Below, one piece after another: positions 13,358 to 19,608 of a DNA stretch of 19,608 nucleotides. The notes below the pieces were generated by a model. It saw only the letters and a list, made by a program, of their open reading frames with translations, searched no databases and was not told where the DNA came from. Every line of letters starts with the position of its first letter. Position 1 is the first letter of the stretch. Origin of the DNA: CAZNUM01 sp046861615 (GTDB lineage: Bacteria; Fidelibacterota; Marinisomatia; Marinisomatales; TCS55); the NCBI GenBank assembly GCA_046861615.1, contig JBHHUS010000035.1:1-19608 (forward strand), written 5' to 3'. Both the position numbers and the translations under genes were made by a program.

Positions 13358-16300
13358 TCATGAAGCTTCAACCGCTTCCAGTTCCGGATTGGGGTTCCGT
13401 AATTTTGCCAGGTAAGTCGTACGCGGTTTTGTGTTGAGTTCTCCCAGCAGGGCATAATTCCGATTCTGTTCCTTGATCCTGGAAATCTGACTCTCCGGGT
13501 CATTTATGTTTCCGAAGACGATGGCATCTGCAGGACAGCTCTGCTGACAGGCGGAGACCACTTCACCGTCACGGATTTCCCGGTTTTCTTTCTTGGCGGA
13601 AATCCGGGCGAAGCTGATACGCTGAATGCAGAAGGTGCATTTTTCCATAACTCCCCGGGAGCGCACAGTCACATCCGGATTCATGACCATCTTCACAATT
13701 TCAGGTGTATCTTTGGTATAGTTGAAAAAGTTGAACCGCCGCACTTTATAAGGGCAGTTATTCGCACAATAACGGGTACCAACACAGCGGTTATACACCA
13801 TGACGTTTAACCCTTCTTTATCGTGAGTCGTGGCGGCTACCGGGCAGACCTGTTCGCAGGGGGCGTTTTCACAGTGTTGGCAGGCTACCGGCTGGTAAAC
13901 CAGTTCAGGATCATCTTCCGTCCCATTGAAATAACGGTCCAGCCGAAGCCAGTGCATTTCCCTTCCCCGGGAAACCTCCAGTTTACCCACAACGGGAATA
14001 TTGTTTTCACTCTGGCAGGCAATGGTACAGGCGTTGCAACCGGTACACTTGTTCAGGTCAATGGTCATCCCCCACTGGTAGCCCTGGTCGTAGGGGCGTT
14101 CCTCCCAAAGGGATTTCAGGGGTGGATGCTCCTCATATTCCTTGACAAAATCGGGATGACGCTGATATTCCTGGAGTTCGGTTTCCCGAATGAGGACAGG
14201 CAGACGGCTCTCAATTTCTTCTGTTGCCAGTTTTTCCGCTTCAAGACCGCCATGATCCTGGGTGGAGGCCAGGGCGTAAGTTTCGCCGGTGGGTGTCAAG
14301 GAAAGGGAACGGTCGAATTCCATGGCTCCGGAAGTGCGCAATACATAGCCGTTGAAGCCGACACTGCCGCCCACATAACCTTTAAAATCTCGTCCGTAAC
14401 CCAGAGGCAGGGTCACGGTAAAGTCGGCCTGACCTGGTAAAACCCATACGGGGAGGGTCAGACTCCGTTTACGGTAATTTAAAGCAACCAGATCTCCGCT
14501 TTTTACTCCCAGGGAGCGGGCTGTGGTTTTACTGATCAAGGCGGCATTGTCCCAGGTGAGTTTTGTGATTGGATCGGGCAATTCCTGGAGCCAGCCGTTG
14601 TTGGCAAAACGCCCGTCAAAGACGGAGCGGGAAGGAGAAAAAACAATTTCCAGATTATTTAGGTCGGCTTCCTGATAGGTGAAAACGTCTGAAGCCACCA
14701 CCTCAGCCAGAGATTTTGATTGAACCGCCGGCGCAGACAAGGACTTCTTTCCAGGTTGAAAAAGACCATCGTGTAAAATTTTCTGCCAGCGTTTTTCGAA
14801 TCCCGGACCCGGTACCCGTTTCTTCCACGTTTCCCGGACCAGGTCAAAGCTGTCCACCCGCTGACCGGTAGTAAGGAGTGAAAGGACCTCAATGGCGCTG
14901 TATCCACCGAACAGGGGCTGAATCTGGGGTTGAATAACGCTGGGAATTCCTTCAACAGATTGGGCATCTCCCCAGGCCTCCAGGAAATGGGCCTCCGGTA
15001 TATGCCATTCCGTTGCCACGGAAGTCTCGTCAACGTAGGAACTGAGGTGAATCGAGTGGGACACCTGTTTTAAGGCCGCTTTGAAATTCAGGTCCGCCGG
15101 CAAATTGTAAACAGGGTTCCCGCCTAAAATGACAAGCGTGGAAACCTGGCCGGTGCGCATCCGTTGCACCAGTTGATTCACACCCTCACGATCCGGATAG
15201 TTCAGATTGGAAAGGGGGGCGTAGCGACAGGTGGTTTTATGGTTTCCCAATGCTGCGTTGATTGCGTAAACCAGAGCATGGACAGGCGCCGGTTGATTTC
15301 TCCCTGCCAGAAGGATGGAGCGACCCCCGTTCGCCATTAAGTCTTTAGCGACCACCTGCAACCATTGCTGATCAAACCGGCCGGAATCAGAAGGGAGATT
15401 GGAAAGACCGGTGATGGAAAGGCCTTGCCGCTTTAATTCCCGGGCAAGAGCTGCGGTAAAGGGAGCTATCAGACCGGATTGAAGTCGAAGGCGGTGGTCT
15501 GCCATGCCGCCGGTAACGGAGAAGGAACTTTCCACCACATAAAGGCGGTTCATTCCATCCCGTTCAGAAACGACATTGCGTCCCTTGGAGAACCCCAGGG
15601 AATTGGCAATATTGTTGCTTTCCATGTGGAGGAAATCCGCCTCCAGGGAAAGAATTACGCGGGCCTTGTCAAATCGGTAAACCGGCCGCAGTTTCCGTCC
15701 GGTAACCCGTTGCATGCCGTTATAAATATTTTCATCACTCACCGGTTCATAGGTAACCCAGTCAGCCTTCGGAAATTTGGTTTTGAACTCTTTTTTCAGA
15801 CGAATCAGGGTCGGGGAAGTGGAGGCTTCAGAAAAAACGGCCAGACCCTCGCCCCGGGAAGCGGTGTACTCGGCATACAGGGTTTCCCAGGCGGAGCTGA
15901 ATTCTTTCCAGTTGCTTTTCTGACCGTTGTGGAGAAGGCTGTCGGAGCGATCCGGGTCGTACAGACCCAGAATGGCCGCCTGGAGAAAGGCATTGGAGGC
16001 ACCCCGGGTGGAGGGATGCAGTTCGTTCCCTTCCAGCTTGGTGGGTCGGCCTTCGTGATTTTCTACCAGAACACCCCAGGCTTCCAGACCAAAGGGCATG
16101 GTGGAGGCGTAGAAGTGGGGTACACCGGGAATCAAATCCTCTGGAGGGACCACGTAGGGAATGATTTTTTCCACGGGCCGGCGACATCCAGCCAATCCCG
16201 CCAGCGCCAGCGAAGCACCCATCAGGGACAGGAAATTCCGCCTTGACATGGTGTGATTCTGGAGTTGGGCGCCCCCAGGAATATTCTGATCCAGGAAGGC

Positions 16301-16381
16301 ATCCAGCTCCGGCGTTCCTTCCAGCGCTTCCAGGTTTCGCCAGTACTCTTTTCCTGTCATTGATTTCGTTTTTGGCTTCAT
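13358..16381 (-). CDS. actB: Alternative Complex III Fe-S subunit ActB (TAT-translocated, molybdopterin-oxidoreductase-like)
   Basis: ActB receives electrons for the heme subunits through Fe-S clusters. I chose the ATG at 16381, which overlaps the actA stop as ATGA and gives 1007 residues. An internal twin-arginine signal (SRRNFLSLMG at about 46-55, followed by a hydrophobic run) follows an N-terminal extension, as usual for this family. A molybdopterin-oxidoreductase-like domain follows; in this family it carries no molybdenum cofactor. The C-terminal ferredoxin domain has Cys groups at about 777-788 (CTGCNACTIAC), 833-847 (CQHCENAPCEQVC), 862-874 (CVGTRYCANNC), 912-915 (CTFC) and 941-946 (CQQSC), enough for four clusters, three 4Fe-4S and one 3Fe-4S by family knowledge. 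Confidence 0.96.
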   Translation of the reverse strand: MKPKTKSMTGKEYWRNLEALEGTPELDAFLDQNIPGGAQLQNHTMSRRNFLSLMGASLALAGLAGCRRPVEKIIPYVVPPEDLIPGVPHFYASTMPFGLEAWGVLVENHEGRPTKLEGNELHPSTRGASNAFLQAAILGLYDPDRSDSLLHNGQKSNWKEFSSAWETLYAEYTASRGEGLAVFSEASTSPTLIRLKKEFKTKFPKADWVTYEPVSDENIYNGMQRVTGRKLRPVYRFDKARVILSLEADFLHMESNNIANSLGFSKGRNVVSERDGMNRLYVVESSFSVTGGMADHRLRLQSGLIAPFTAALARELKRQGLSITGLSNLPSDSGRFDQQWLQVVAKDLMANGGRSILLAGRNQPAPVHALVYAINAALGNHKTTCRYAPLSNLNYPDREGVNQLVQRMRTGQVSTLVILGGNPVYNLPADLNFKAALKQVSHSIHLSSYVDETSVATEWHIPEAHFLEAWGDAQSVEGIPSVIQPQIQPLFGGYSAIEVLSLLTTGQRVDSFDLVRETWKKRVPGPGFEKRWQKILHDGLFQPGKKSLSAPAVQSKSLAEVVASDVFTYQEADLNNLEIVFSPSRSVFDGRFANNGWLQELPDPITKLTWDNAALISKTTARSLGVKSGDLVALNYRKRSLTLPVWVLPGQADFTVTLPLGYGRDFKGYVGGSVGFNGYVLRTSGAMEFDRSLSLTPTGETYALASTQDHGGLEAEKLATEEIESRLPVLIRETELQEYQRHPDFVKEYEEHPPLKSLWEERPYDQGYQWGMTIDLNKCTGCNACTIACQSENNIPVVGKLEVSRGREMHWLRLDRYFNGTEDDPELVYQPVACQHCENAPCEQVCPVAATTHDKEGLNVMVYNRCVGTRYCANNCPYKVRRFNFFNYTKDTPEIVKMVMNPDVTVRSRGVMEKCTFCIQRISFARISAKKENREIRDGEVVSACQQSCPADAIVFGNINDPESQISRIKEQNRNYALLGELNTKPRTTYLAKLRNPNPELEAVEAS

Positions 16382-17025
16382 CGATGGCATCCCGAACAAT
16401 CTTCCGGTGGATTCAAATGTTTTTGAGCGATGATTTTAGAAGCAAAAGCAGAGTTATCCTCAGGAGGCGTCCACTCCGTGTTAGTAATTTCACTGGCAGG
16501 TCTCAGTTGTTGTTCCGGATGGCGGTGGCAGTCCAGGCACCAGCCCATGCTCAGAGGCTCTACCTGACGGATGACTTCCATTTCCCTAACATTTCCGTGA
16601 CAACTGCTGCAGCCAACCCCTGCATTGATGTGAATACTATGATCAAAATAGGTGTAGTCGGGTATTTTATGGACACGAACCCAGCGAAGCGGTATGCCTG
16701 AATTGAAGCTCTCCCGCACTGGAGCCAGCTTCTCACTGGCGGGCAACACCAACTTGTGACAGTTCATGCAGGTATTGGTAGGCGGTACACCGGCGTAAGC
16801 AGATGTCTCCACCGTCGTGTGACAATAGCGACAATCCATTCCCAGGTCACCGGCGTGGAGCTTGTGACTGTAGGGGACCGGTTGCTCCGGTTCATAACCC
16901 ACATCCGTATAGCGGGGAGAGCCGTAATACCAGAACAGTCCTACCCCTCCAACGGTAGAGATCAATACAGCGATGAGAAGGTAAAAGGGGACTTTATTTG
17001 ACCATTGGGGGAAAATTTGTGCCAT
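16378..17025 (-). CDS. actA: Alternative Complex III pentaheme cytochrome c ActA
   Basis: ActA is the multiheme cytochrome c subunit of Alternative Complex III. The 215-residue protein has one N-terminal helix (about residues 13-33) and five CXXCH sites: CRYCH (65-69), CMNCH (86-90), CSSCH (139-143), CLDCH (163-167) and CSGCH (210-214). Extra His residues (His54, His57, His129, His132, His203) could be the distal ligands. The heme domain should lie on the periplasmic side. The last heme motif ends one residue before the stop. The gene starts 14 bases after the end of the rrf2-type regulator, and its stop overlaps the actB start. Confidence 0.96.
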   Translation of the reverse strand: MAQIFPQWSNKVPFYLLIAVLISTVGGVGLFWYYGSPRYTDVGYEPEQPVPYSHKLHAGDLGMDCRYCHTTVETSAYAGVPPTNTCMNCHKLVLPASEKLAPVRESFNSGIPLRWVRVHKIPDYTYFDHSIHINAGVGCSSCHGNVREMEVIRQVEPLSMGWCLDCHRHPEQQLRPASEITNTEWTPPEDNSAFASKIIAQKHLNPPEDCSGCHR

Positions 17026-17039
17026 GTGCCGTTAACAAT

Positions 17040-17471
17040 TCAATTGGGTTGATTCTCGGAATTGACATTTACCATGAGTTTATCAAAAGTGACACGATCT
17101 AATATAGAATTGATTTCCTCCTCTACGGAACGGATTTTCCGAATAATAGGCTGACATAGATCCATACGCCCACAGTCTACAAAGTCGTCCGAGAGGCAGT
17201 CGATCATGTGGGCCGGACCGTCCATGATTTCCATAATCGAACGAAGTGTAATTTCATGGGGCGCTTTAATCAGACGGTATCCCCCCAGGGAGCCTTTCAC
17301 CGATTGAATAATATTCGCTTTAGTCAGTTTTTGCAGGATTTTGGACAGGAAATCGGCAGGCAGATTCAGGTTTTCTGCAATCTCGGACTTACTTTTAATC
17401 TCGTTGGCCGGTAAAGAGGACAGGTAGACCACCACGAGGATGGAATAGTCCGCTGCTTTACTTACGGCCAT
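17040..17471 (-). CDS. Rrf2-family transcriptional regulator with Fe-S cysteines
   Basis: This 143-residue winged-helix protein of the Rrf2 family (IscR, NsrR, RsrR, CymR) starts with MAVSKAADYSILVVVYLSS, has a recognition-helix region LPADFLSKILQKLTKANII, and a wing with VKGSLGGYRL. Three cysteines, Cys92, Cys100 and Cys106 (C-x7-C-x5-C), match the cluster-binding position of IscR/NsrR-like members, so it probably senses iron-sulfur status, NO, oxygen or redox state. The ATG at 17471 has a clear ribosome site (GGGAG, 9-base gap). It leads the act-cta operon, 14 bases before actA, and two matching palindromes flank its promoter, suggesting autoregulation together with control of the respiratory genes. 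Which signal it senses cannot be told from sequence. Confidence 0.93.
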   Translation of the reverse strand: MAVSKAADYSILVVVYLSSLPANEIKSKSEIAENLNLPADFLSKILQKLTKANIIQSVKGSLGGYRLIKAPHEITLRSIMEIMDGPAHMIDCLSDDFVDCGRMDLCQPIIRKIRSVEEEINSILDRVTFDKLMVNVNSENQPN

Positions 17472-17508
17472 GGTTGTTGCTCCCAGAATTATTGATCAGA
17501 TTCAAATA

Positions 17509-17525
17509 TGGACTAAATAAGTCCA
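17509..17525. promoter_or_regulatory. Operator 1 for the Rrf2-type regulator (downstream of promoter)
   Basis: TGGACTAAATAAGTCCA is palindromic with GGACT/AGTCC arms, close to the GACT-n5-AGTC core of IscR-type sites. It falls just after the predicted transcription start, where a bound protein would block transcription. It matches operator 2, read on the other strand, at 16 of 17 positions. Confidence 0.75.
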
Positions 17526-17538
17526 TTATTCACTGAAA

Positions 17539-17567
17539 GTTTAATAGCTCGAAAAATTGTTTGTCAA
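17539..17567 (-). promoter_or_regulatory. Promoter of the rrf2-act-cta operon
   Basis: On the minus strand a perfect TTGACA (17562-17567) is followed by TATTAA (17541-17546, 15-base spacer) or TTAAAC (17539-17544, 17-base spacer) as the -10 element. It lies between the two operators and about 70 bases before the regulator's ATG. No equally good promoter was found inside the 15-kb operon, but weak internal ones cannot be excluded. Confidence 0.6.
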
Positions 17568-17575
17568 GAAAAATG

Positions 17576-17592
17576 TGGACTTATTTTGTCCA
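17576..17592. promoter_or_regulatory. Operator 2 for the Rrf2-type regulator (upstream of -35)
   Basis: TGGACTTATTTTGTCCA has the same TGGAC arms and extends one more base pair on each side (G/C). Its centre is 67 bp from the centre of operator 1, and it lies just upstream of the TTGACA. Two near-identical sites bracketing one promoter suggest cooperative binding or looping. Confidence 0.72.
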
Positions 17593-17593
17593 C

Positions 17594-17864
17594 TATTAAT
17601 AAATATCTGTAAATCTCTAATCTAAAAGAGTGAAATCATGAATTTTTCCATCGGTATTATTTATATGGTGAGTGAATGCAAACAACCCAAAATGAAGTAA
17701 ATTACATTAATGGTAAACCTATATGCTTACCTAATTAAATACGTTAGATATTCGACAACAGATTTTAATTATGACACGAAATATTTTTAAAACTTAAAAG
17801 AAAAAAGTAACTATTTGCACTCGTTAGATACTGTATTTTAATCATTGTTATATTAAACTCTGTC
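17594..17864. other. AT-rich divergent intergenic region
   Basis: This stretch between the rrf2 promoter region and the RDD gene is very AT-rich. It shows no convincing reading frame; a minus-strand frame overlapping its end is antisense to the RDD gene. The 9-mer CGTTAGATA occurs twice, at 17742-17750 and 17822-17830, 80 bases apart in the same orientation. The promoter for the RDD gene should lie here, but I see no good -35/-10 pair. Confidence 0.5.
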
Positions 17865-18365
17865 ATGAAAGAAAGAATATTTATACCCAGGAATCTAGAC
17901 CACCTCCAGGCGCTCACCGGTATGAAATTAGCAAGTTTTAACCAGCGGGCATTCGCTTTCATTTTTGATTTATTTATCTGTTTTCTTTTATTTCTAATTG
18001 CATTAGTAATTGCAGGTTTGTTTATTTGGTATAAGGCCACAGGTGGCGCCTTCACGACCTATTCGTTTAAATTTGATATTGTATCCTGGTACGGGAAAAT
18101 TATTTTGAATGTTCTTATTCCAATACTCTATTTCGGCTTTACAACTTATTTATCGAACGGAAAAACGATTGGGAAAAAAATAATGAAAATTCGTACTGTA
18201 TCATTAGTCAATGAGAAAATTTCGTTGTGGAATTCAATTGAACGTTCTCTGGGTTATGGTGCTTCAGTCTTTGAACTTGGATTTGGTTTTCTCCAATATT
18301 TTTATCATCCCAACTGTAGAACATCTCAGGATTGTCTGGCAGAGACAATTGTTGTTCGTGATTAA
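17865..18365 (+). CDS. RDD-family membrane protein
   Basis: The 166-residue protein has the RDD pattern: FNQRAFAFIFDLFICFLL with the Arg and first Asp at the start of helix 1, a second helix (ILNVLIPILYFGF), the block LSNGKTIGKKIMKIRTV, and a third hydrophobic region, ending in DCLAETIVVRD with the final Asp. RDD proteins are small membrane proteins, some linked to ion (Na+/H+) transport; most have no known role. The ATG at 17865 has no ribosome site; a second Met at residue 20 (17922) could be the true start. It is transcribed away from the respiratory operon and seems to be a single gene, richer in A and T than the operon. Confidence 0.88.
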   Translation: MKERIFIPRNLDHLQALTGMKLASFNQRAFAFIFDLFICFLLFLIALVIAGLFIWYKATGGAFTTYSFKFDIVSWYGKIILNVLIPILYFGFTTYLSNGKTIGKKIMKIRTVSLVNEKISLWNSIERSLGYGASVFELGFGFLQYFYHPNCRTSQDCLAETIVVRD

Positions 18366-18445
18366 GGATTAGTTATTTTCAGGCAGAGTGAAAAATGAAT
18401 AGAATTGAGTTTTCAGATATTCAGAAGTGAGCTAATAAACTGAAA

Positions 18446-18727
18446 TTATAAATTATTTACTGTGTTCTCAGTTACAAGATTTATTGCTGTTTTAAGATCA
18501 GATTTCCTGTGATTGTTTATCGAACGATTTTTTCCTTCCCTGGCGAGCAGGCAGGAACGATGGTATTGCACAATTTTGAAAAGTTCCGAATTTGAAAGGT
18601 TTTCCACGAATCGAATTCTTTCCCGAATTGGCAGGGTCCGCAACCCTTTCAAAGGGCAATCCTTCAATGCATTGCCAAAGGGGCAATCAAAAGCGAGACC
18701 CATTACATCAAGTTCAAAAATTCTCAT
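18446..18727 (-). CDS. Small conserved protein with CCHC-type residues, function unknown
   Basis: This 93-residue frame encodes an N-terminal part that looks like a real small domain: FDCPFGNALKDCPLKGLR, then LPIRERIRFVENLSNSEL, then HRSCLLARE. Cys15, Cys24, His56 and Cys59 could bind a metal. The Cys-Pro/Cys-Pro-Leu pattern followed by an amphipathic helix reminds me of small uncharacterised proteins in Bacteroidota and Planctomycetota; I cannot name the family. The last 25 residues (Asn/Lys-rich) look unconserved. There is no clear ribosome site before the ATG at 18727. It may be co-transcribed with the short frame at 18804-18887. The overlapping plus-strand frame is an antisense shadow. 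Confidence 0.6.
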   Translation of the reverse strand: MRIFELDVMGLAFDCPFGNALKDCPLKGLRTLPIRERIRFVENLSNSELFKIVQYHRSCLLAREGKNRSINNHRKSDLKTAINLVTENTVNNL

Positions 18728-18803
18728 TTTCAGATTGAATCAGCATTTGGTTGCAAAGGTGCTGCCGGCAGCGGTCGTGTGACAGTTGGACCCAATGGTT
18801 TCT

Positions 18804-18887
18804 CTATAAATAGAAAGGACTGAATTCAATGGCCATGATCAGAACCAGAAATATAAGGTCGGACTGTCTTTTAATTTTTTGTTTCAT
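18804..18887 (-). CDS. Possible 27-residue membrane peptide
   Basis: A short frame opens with an ATG at 18887 preceded by an excellent ribosome site (GGAGG, 5-base gap), which is unusual in this AT-rich flank where neighbours lack one. The peptide has a basic start (MKQKIKRQSD) and a hydrophobic core (LIFLVLIMAIEF), and stops at TAG (18804-18806). It fits a single-span small membrane protein, or a leader peptide for the gene at 18446-18727, which begins 77 bases further on. It is too short to judge by homology. Confidence 0.45.
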   Translation of the reverse strand: MKQKIKRQSDLIFLVLIMAIEFSPFYL

Positions 18888-18915
18888 GCTTTCCTCCGTT
18901 TCTTTTGTATTTGTT

Positions 18916-18949
18916 AGTATAGACACCTGAAAATGGGAAAAGTTGTCTA
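18916..18949 (-). promoter_or_regulatory. Possible promoter/operator ahead of the 27-residue peptide
   Basis: A -10-like TATACT (18916-18921) overlaps one arm of an inverted repeat TAGACA/TGTCTA (18920-18925 and 18944-18949, 18-base spacer). No good -35 is seen, so a regulator bound to the repeat might be needed, or the match may be chance. Confidence 0.3.
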
Positions 18950-19005
18950 ATAAAAAAGAACAGTTAATAGAAGCGTTTTTAGTGCTAATAGTTTATTCCA
19001 TTGCG

Positions 19006-19045
19006 CACAATTGAATTGTGAGTCATTTTTTACACCCACTATATT
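19006..19045 (+). promoter_or_regulatory. Promoter with overlapping palindrome upstream of the oligoendopeptidase gene
   Basis: TTGTGA (19016-19021) and TATATT (19040-19045) with an 18-base spacer form a plausible promoter about 60 bases before the ATG at 19108. A perfect palindrome, CACAATT-G-AATTGTG (19006-19020), overlaps the -35 and could be an operator. Confidence 0.42.
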
Positions 19046-19107
19046 CGAAGTACACATTCTGTAATCAACACGCATGATTTGGATGATTAAATAAAGAGGG
19101 GATTCCC

Positions 19108-19608
19108 ATGATCGATCACAAAATTTTATTAAGAAAAACAATTGTACCCCTGATTTTGTTCCTGACAATTTCAGGGTTATGGTCTCAGCAATCAGGTGCT
19201 GTACCAACAAGGACCGAAATCGAAGAACAATACACCTGGGATTTAAAACCGCTTTATCATTCAGATCAGGATTGGGAAACCGACTTCAAAAAACTGGATG
19301 CTAAAATTAAATTATTTTCAAACTATGTTGGTCAGTTGGGAAAATCGGAACAACAGTTGCTGGAATGCCTGCAGTTGAAAGACCAAACGGGTATTTTAAT
19401 GGGCCGACTCAGTGCCTATGCCTCCCGCCTACGGGACCAGGATTTGGGGAATACGACTAACCAGGCCCGGGCCCAGCGTATTCAGAGTCTGGGAACCAAA
19501 CTTTCCAACGCCACTGCTTTTATAGAACCGGAGATTCTGGAAATAAATGACCGAAAATTGAATCAGTTTAAACGCAAGGTCAAAGGGTTGGCCCTTTATG
19601 ATTTTTAT
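19108..19608 (+). CDS. Secreted M3-family oligoendopeptidase F-like peptidase (partial, N-terminus only)
   Basis: The frame runs from the ATG at 19108, which has GAGGGG as ribosome site, to the window edge (167 codons). An N-terminal signal peptide (basic KILLRK, then a hydrophobic run ending ISGLWSQQ) predicts export. The following EIEEQYTWDLKPLYHSDQDW is the characteristic start of PepF/M3B peptidases, followed by the helical N-terminal region (LSAYASRLRDQDLGNTTNQA) typical of the family. The catalytic HEXXH lies beyond the window and cannot be checked. Most PepF enzymes are cytoplasmic; the signal peptide suggests a periplasmic or secreted form. Confidence 0.9.
   Translation, partial: MIDHKILLRKTIVPLILFLTISGLWSQQSGAVPTRTEIEEQYTWDLKPLYHSDQDWETDFKKLDAKIKLFSNYVGQLGKSEQQLLECLQLKDQTGILMGRLSAYASRLRDQDLGNTTNQARAQRIQSLGTKLSNATAFIEPEILEINDRKLNQFKRKVKGLALYDFY

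Noticed and set aside
13823..16246. Long plus-strand frames (205 and 255 codons) opposite actB
   Set aside because: They are antisense shadows of a gene with unmistakable Fe-S and TAT motifs, with no ribosome sites or recognisable domains.
17765..18055. Minus-strand 96-codon frame overlapping the RDD gene start
   Set aside because: Antisense to the RDD helices, Lys/Asn-rich from AT-rich sequence, no recognisable feature.
18411..18475. Possible terminator stem between the convergent RDD and small-protein genes
   Set aside because: Only a 6-bp AACTGA/TCAGTT pairing with a loop of about 24 bases and no T-run at the right place; not convincing.
18730..18803. Cys/Thr-rich short minus-strand reading (ending ...CHTTAAGSTFATKC) between the 27-residue peptide and the small CCHC protein, considered as a peptide natural-product precursor
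   Set aside because: There is no ATG or ribosome site in that frame, and no maturation enzymes are nearby.
18947..19210. Minus-strand 87-codon frame overlapping the peptidase start
   Set aside because: It covers the promoter and signal-peptide region of a clear plus-strand gene and shows no motif or ribosome site.

Overview
The window looks like a piece of a bacterial chromosome from an aerobic Gram-negative bacterium, possibly of the FCB assemblage or a neighbouring phylum. That placement is an inference from the Alternative Complex III plus A2-type caa3 oxidase arrangement, which I know from Rhodothermus-like bacteria. There is no 16S or other marker to fix it.

The core (2276-17471, minus strand) is one tightly packed 16-gene block: an Rrf2-type Fe-S regulator, then actA-actB-actC-actD-actE-actF (Alternative Complex III, a quinol:electron carrier oxidoreductase), a small membrane-anchored protein, a SCO copper chaperone, ctaC-ctaD-ctaE-ctaF (caa3 cytochrome c oxidase with a heme c domain fused to subunit II), ctaA, a second SCO protein and ctaB. 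It holds a whole quinol-to-oxygen electron chain plus the CuA/CuB insertion and heme O/heme A synthesis it needs. Gene gaps are a few bases or ATGA-type overlaps. The only clear promoter lies ahead of the rrf2 gene. It is flanked by two 17-bp palindromes that differ at one position and resemble Rrf2/IscR-type operators.

Downstream (1398-2243, minus strand) is a decaying fluoride-resistance locus. It has a well-formed fluoride riboswitch, a crcB gene cut short by a TGA where Trp would be expected, and a DUF190 gene that runs after about 40 codons into the 3' end of a second, diverged actF paralog in another frame. The remnant continues past the actF stop, with the same 10-base gap, into the start of the next gene. 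It is therefore a relic of a second Alternative Complex III operon.

The left edge (1-1130, minus) holds most of a lipoprotein with the paired GX2H motifs of the Tiki/TraB/EreA/ChaN superfamily. The right side (17472-19608) is more AT-rich. It holds an RDD-family membrane protein (+), a small CCHC-type conserved protein (-), a possible 27-residue membrane peptide (-), and the start of a secreted M3-family oligoendopeptidase (+) that runs off the window. I saw no tRNA, rRNA, CRISPR array or insertion sequence.
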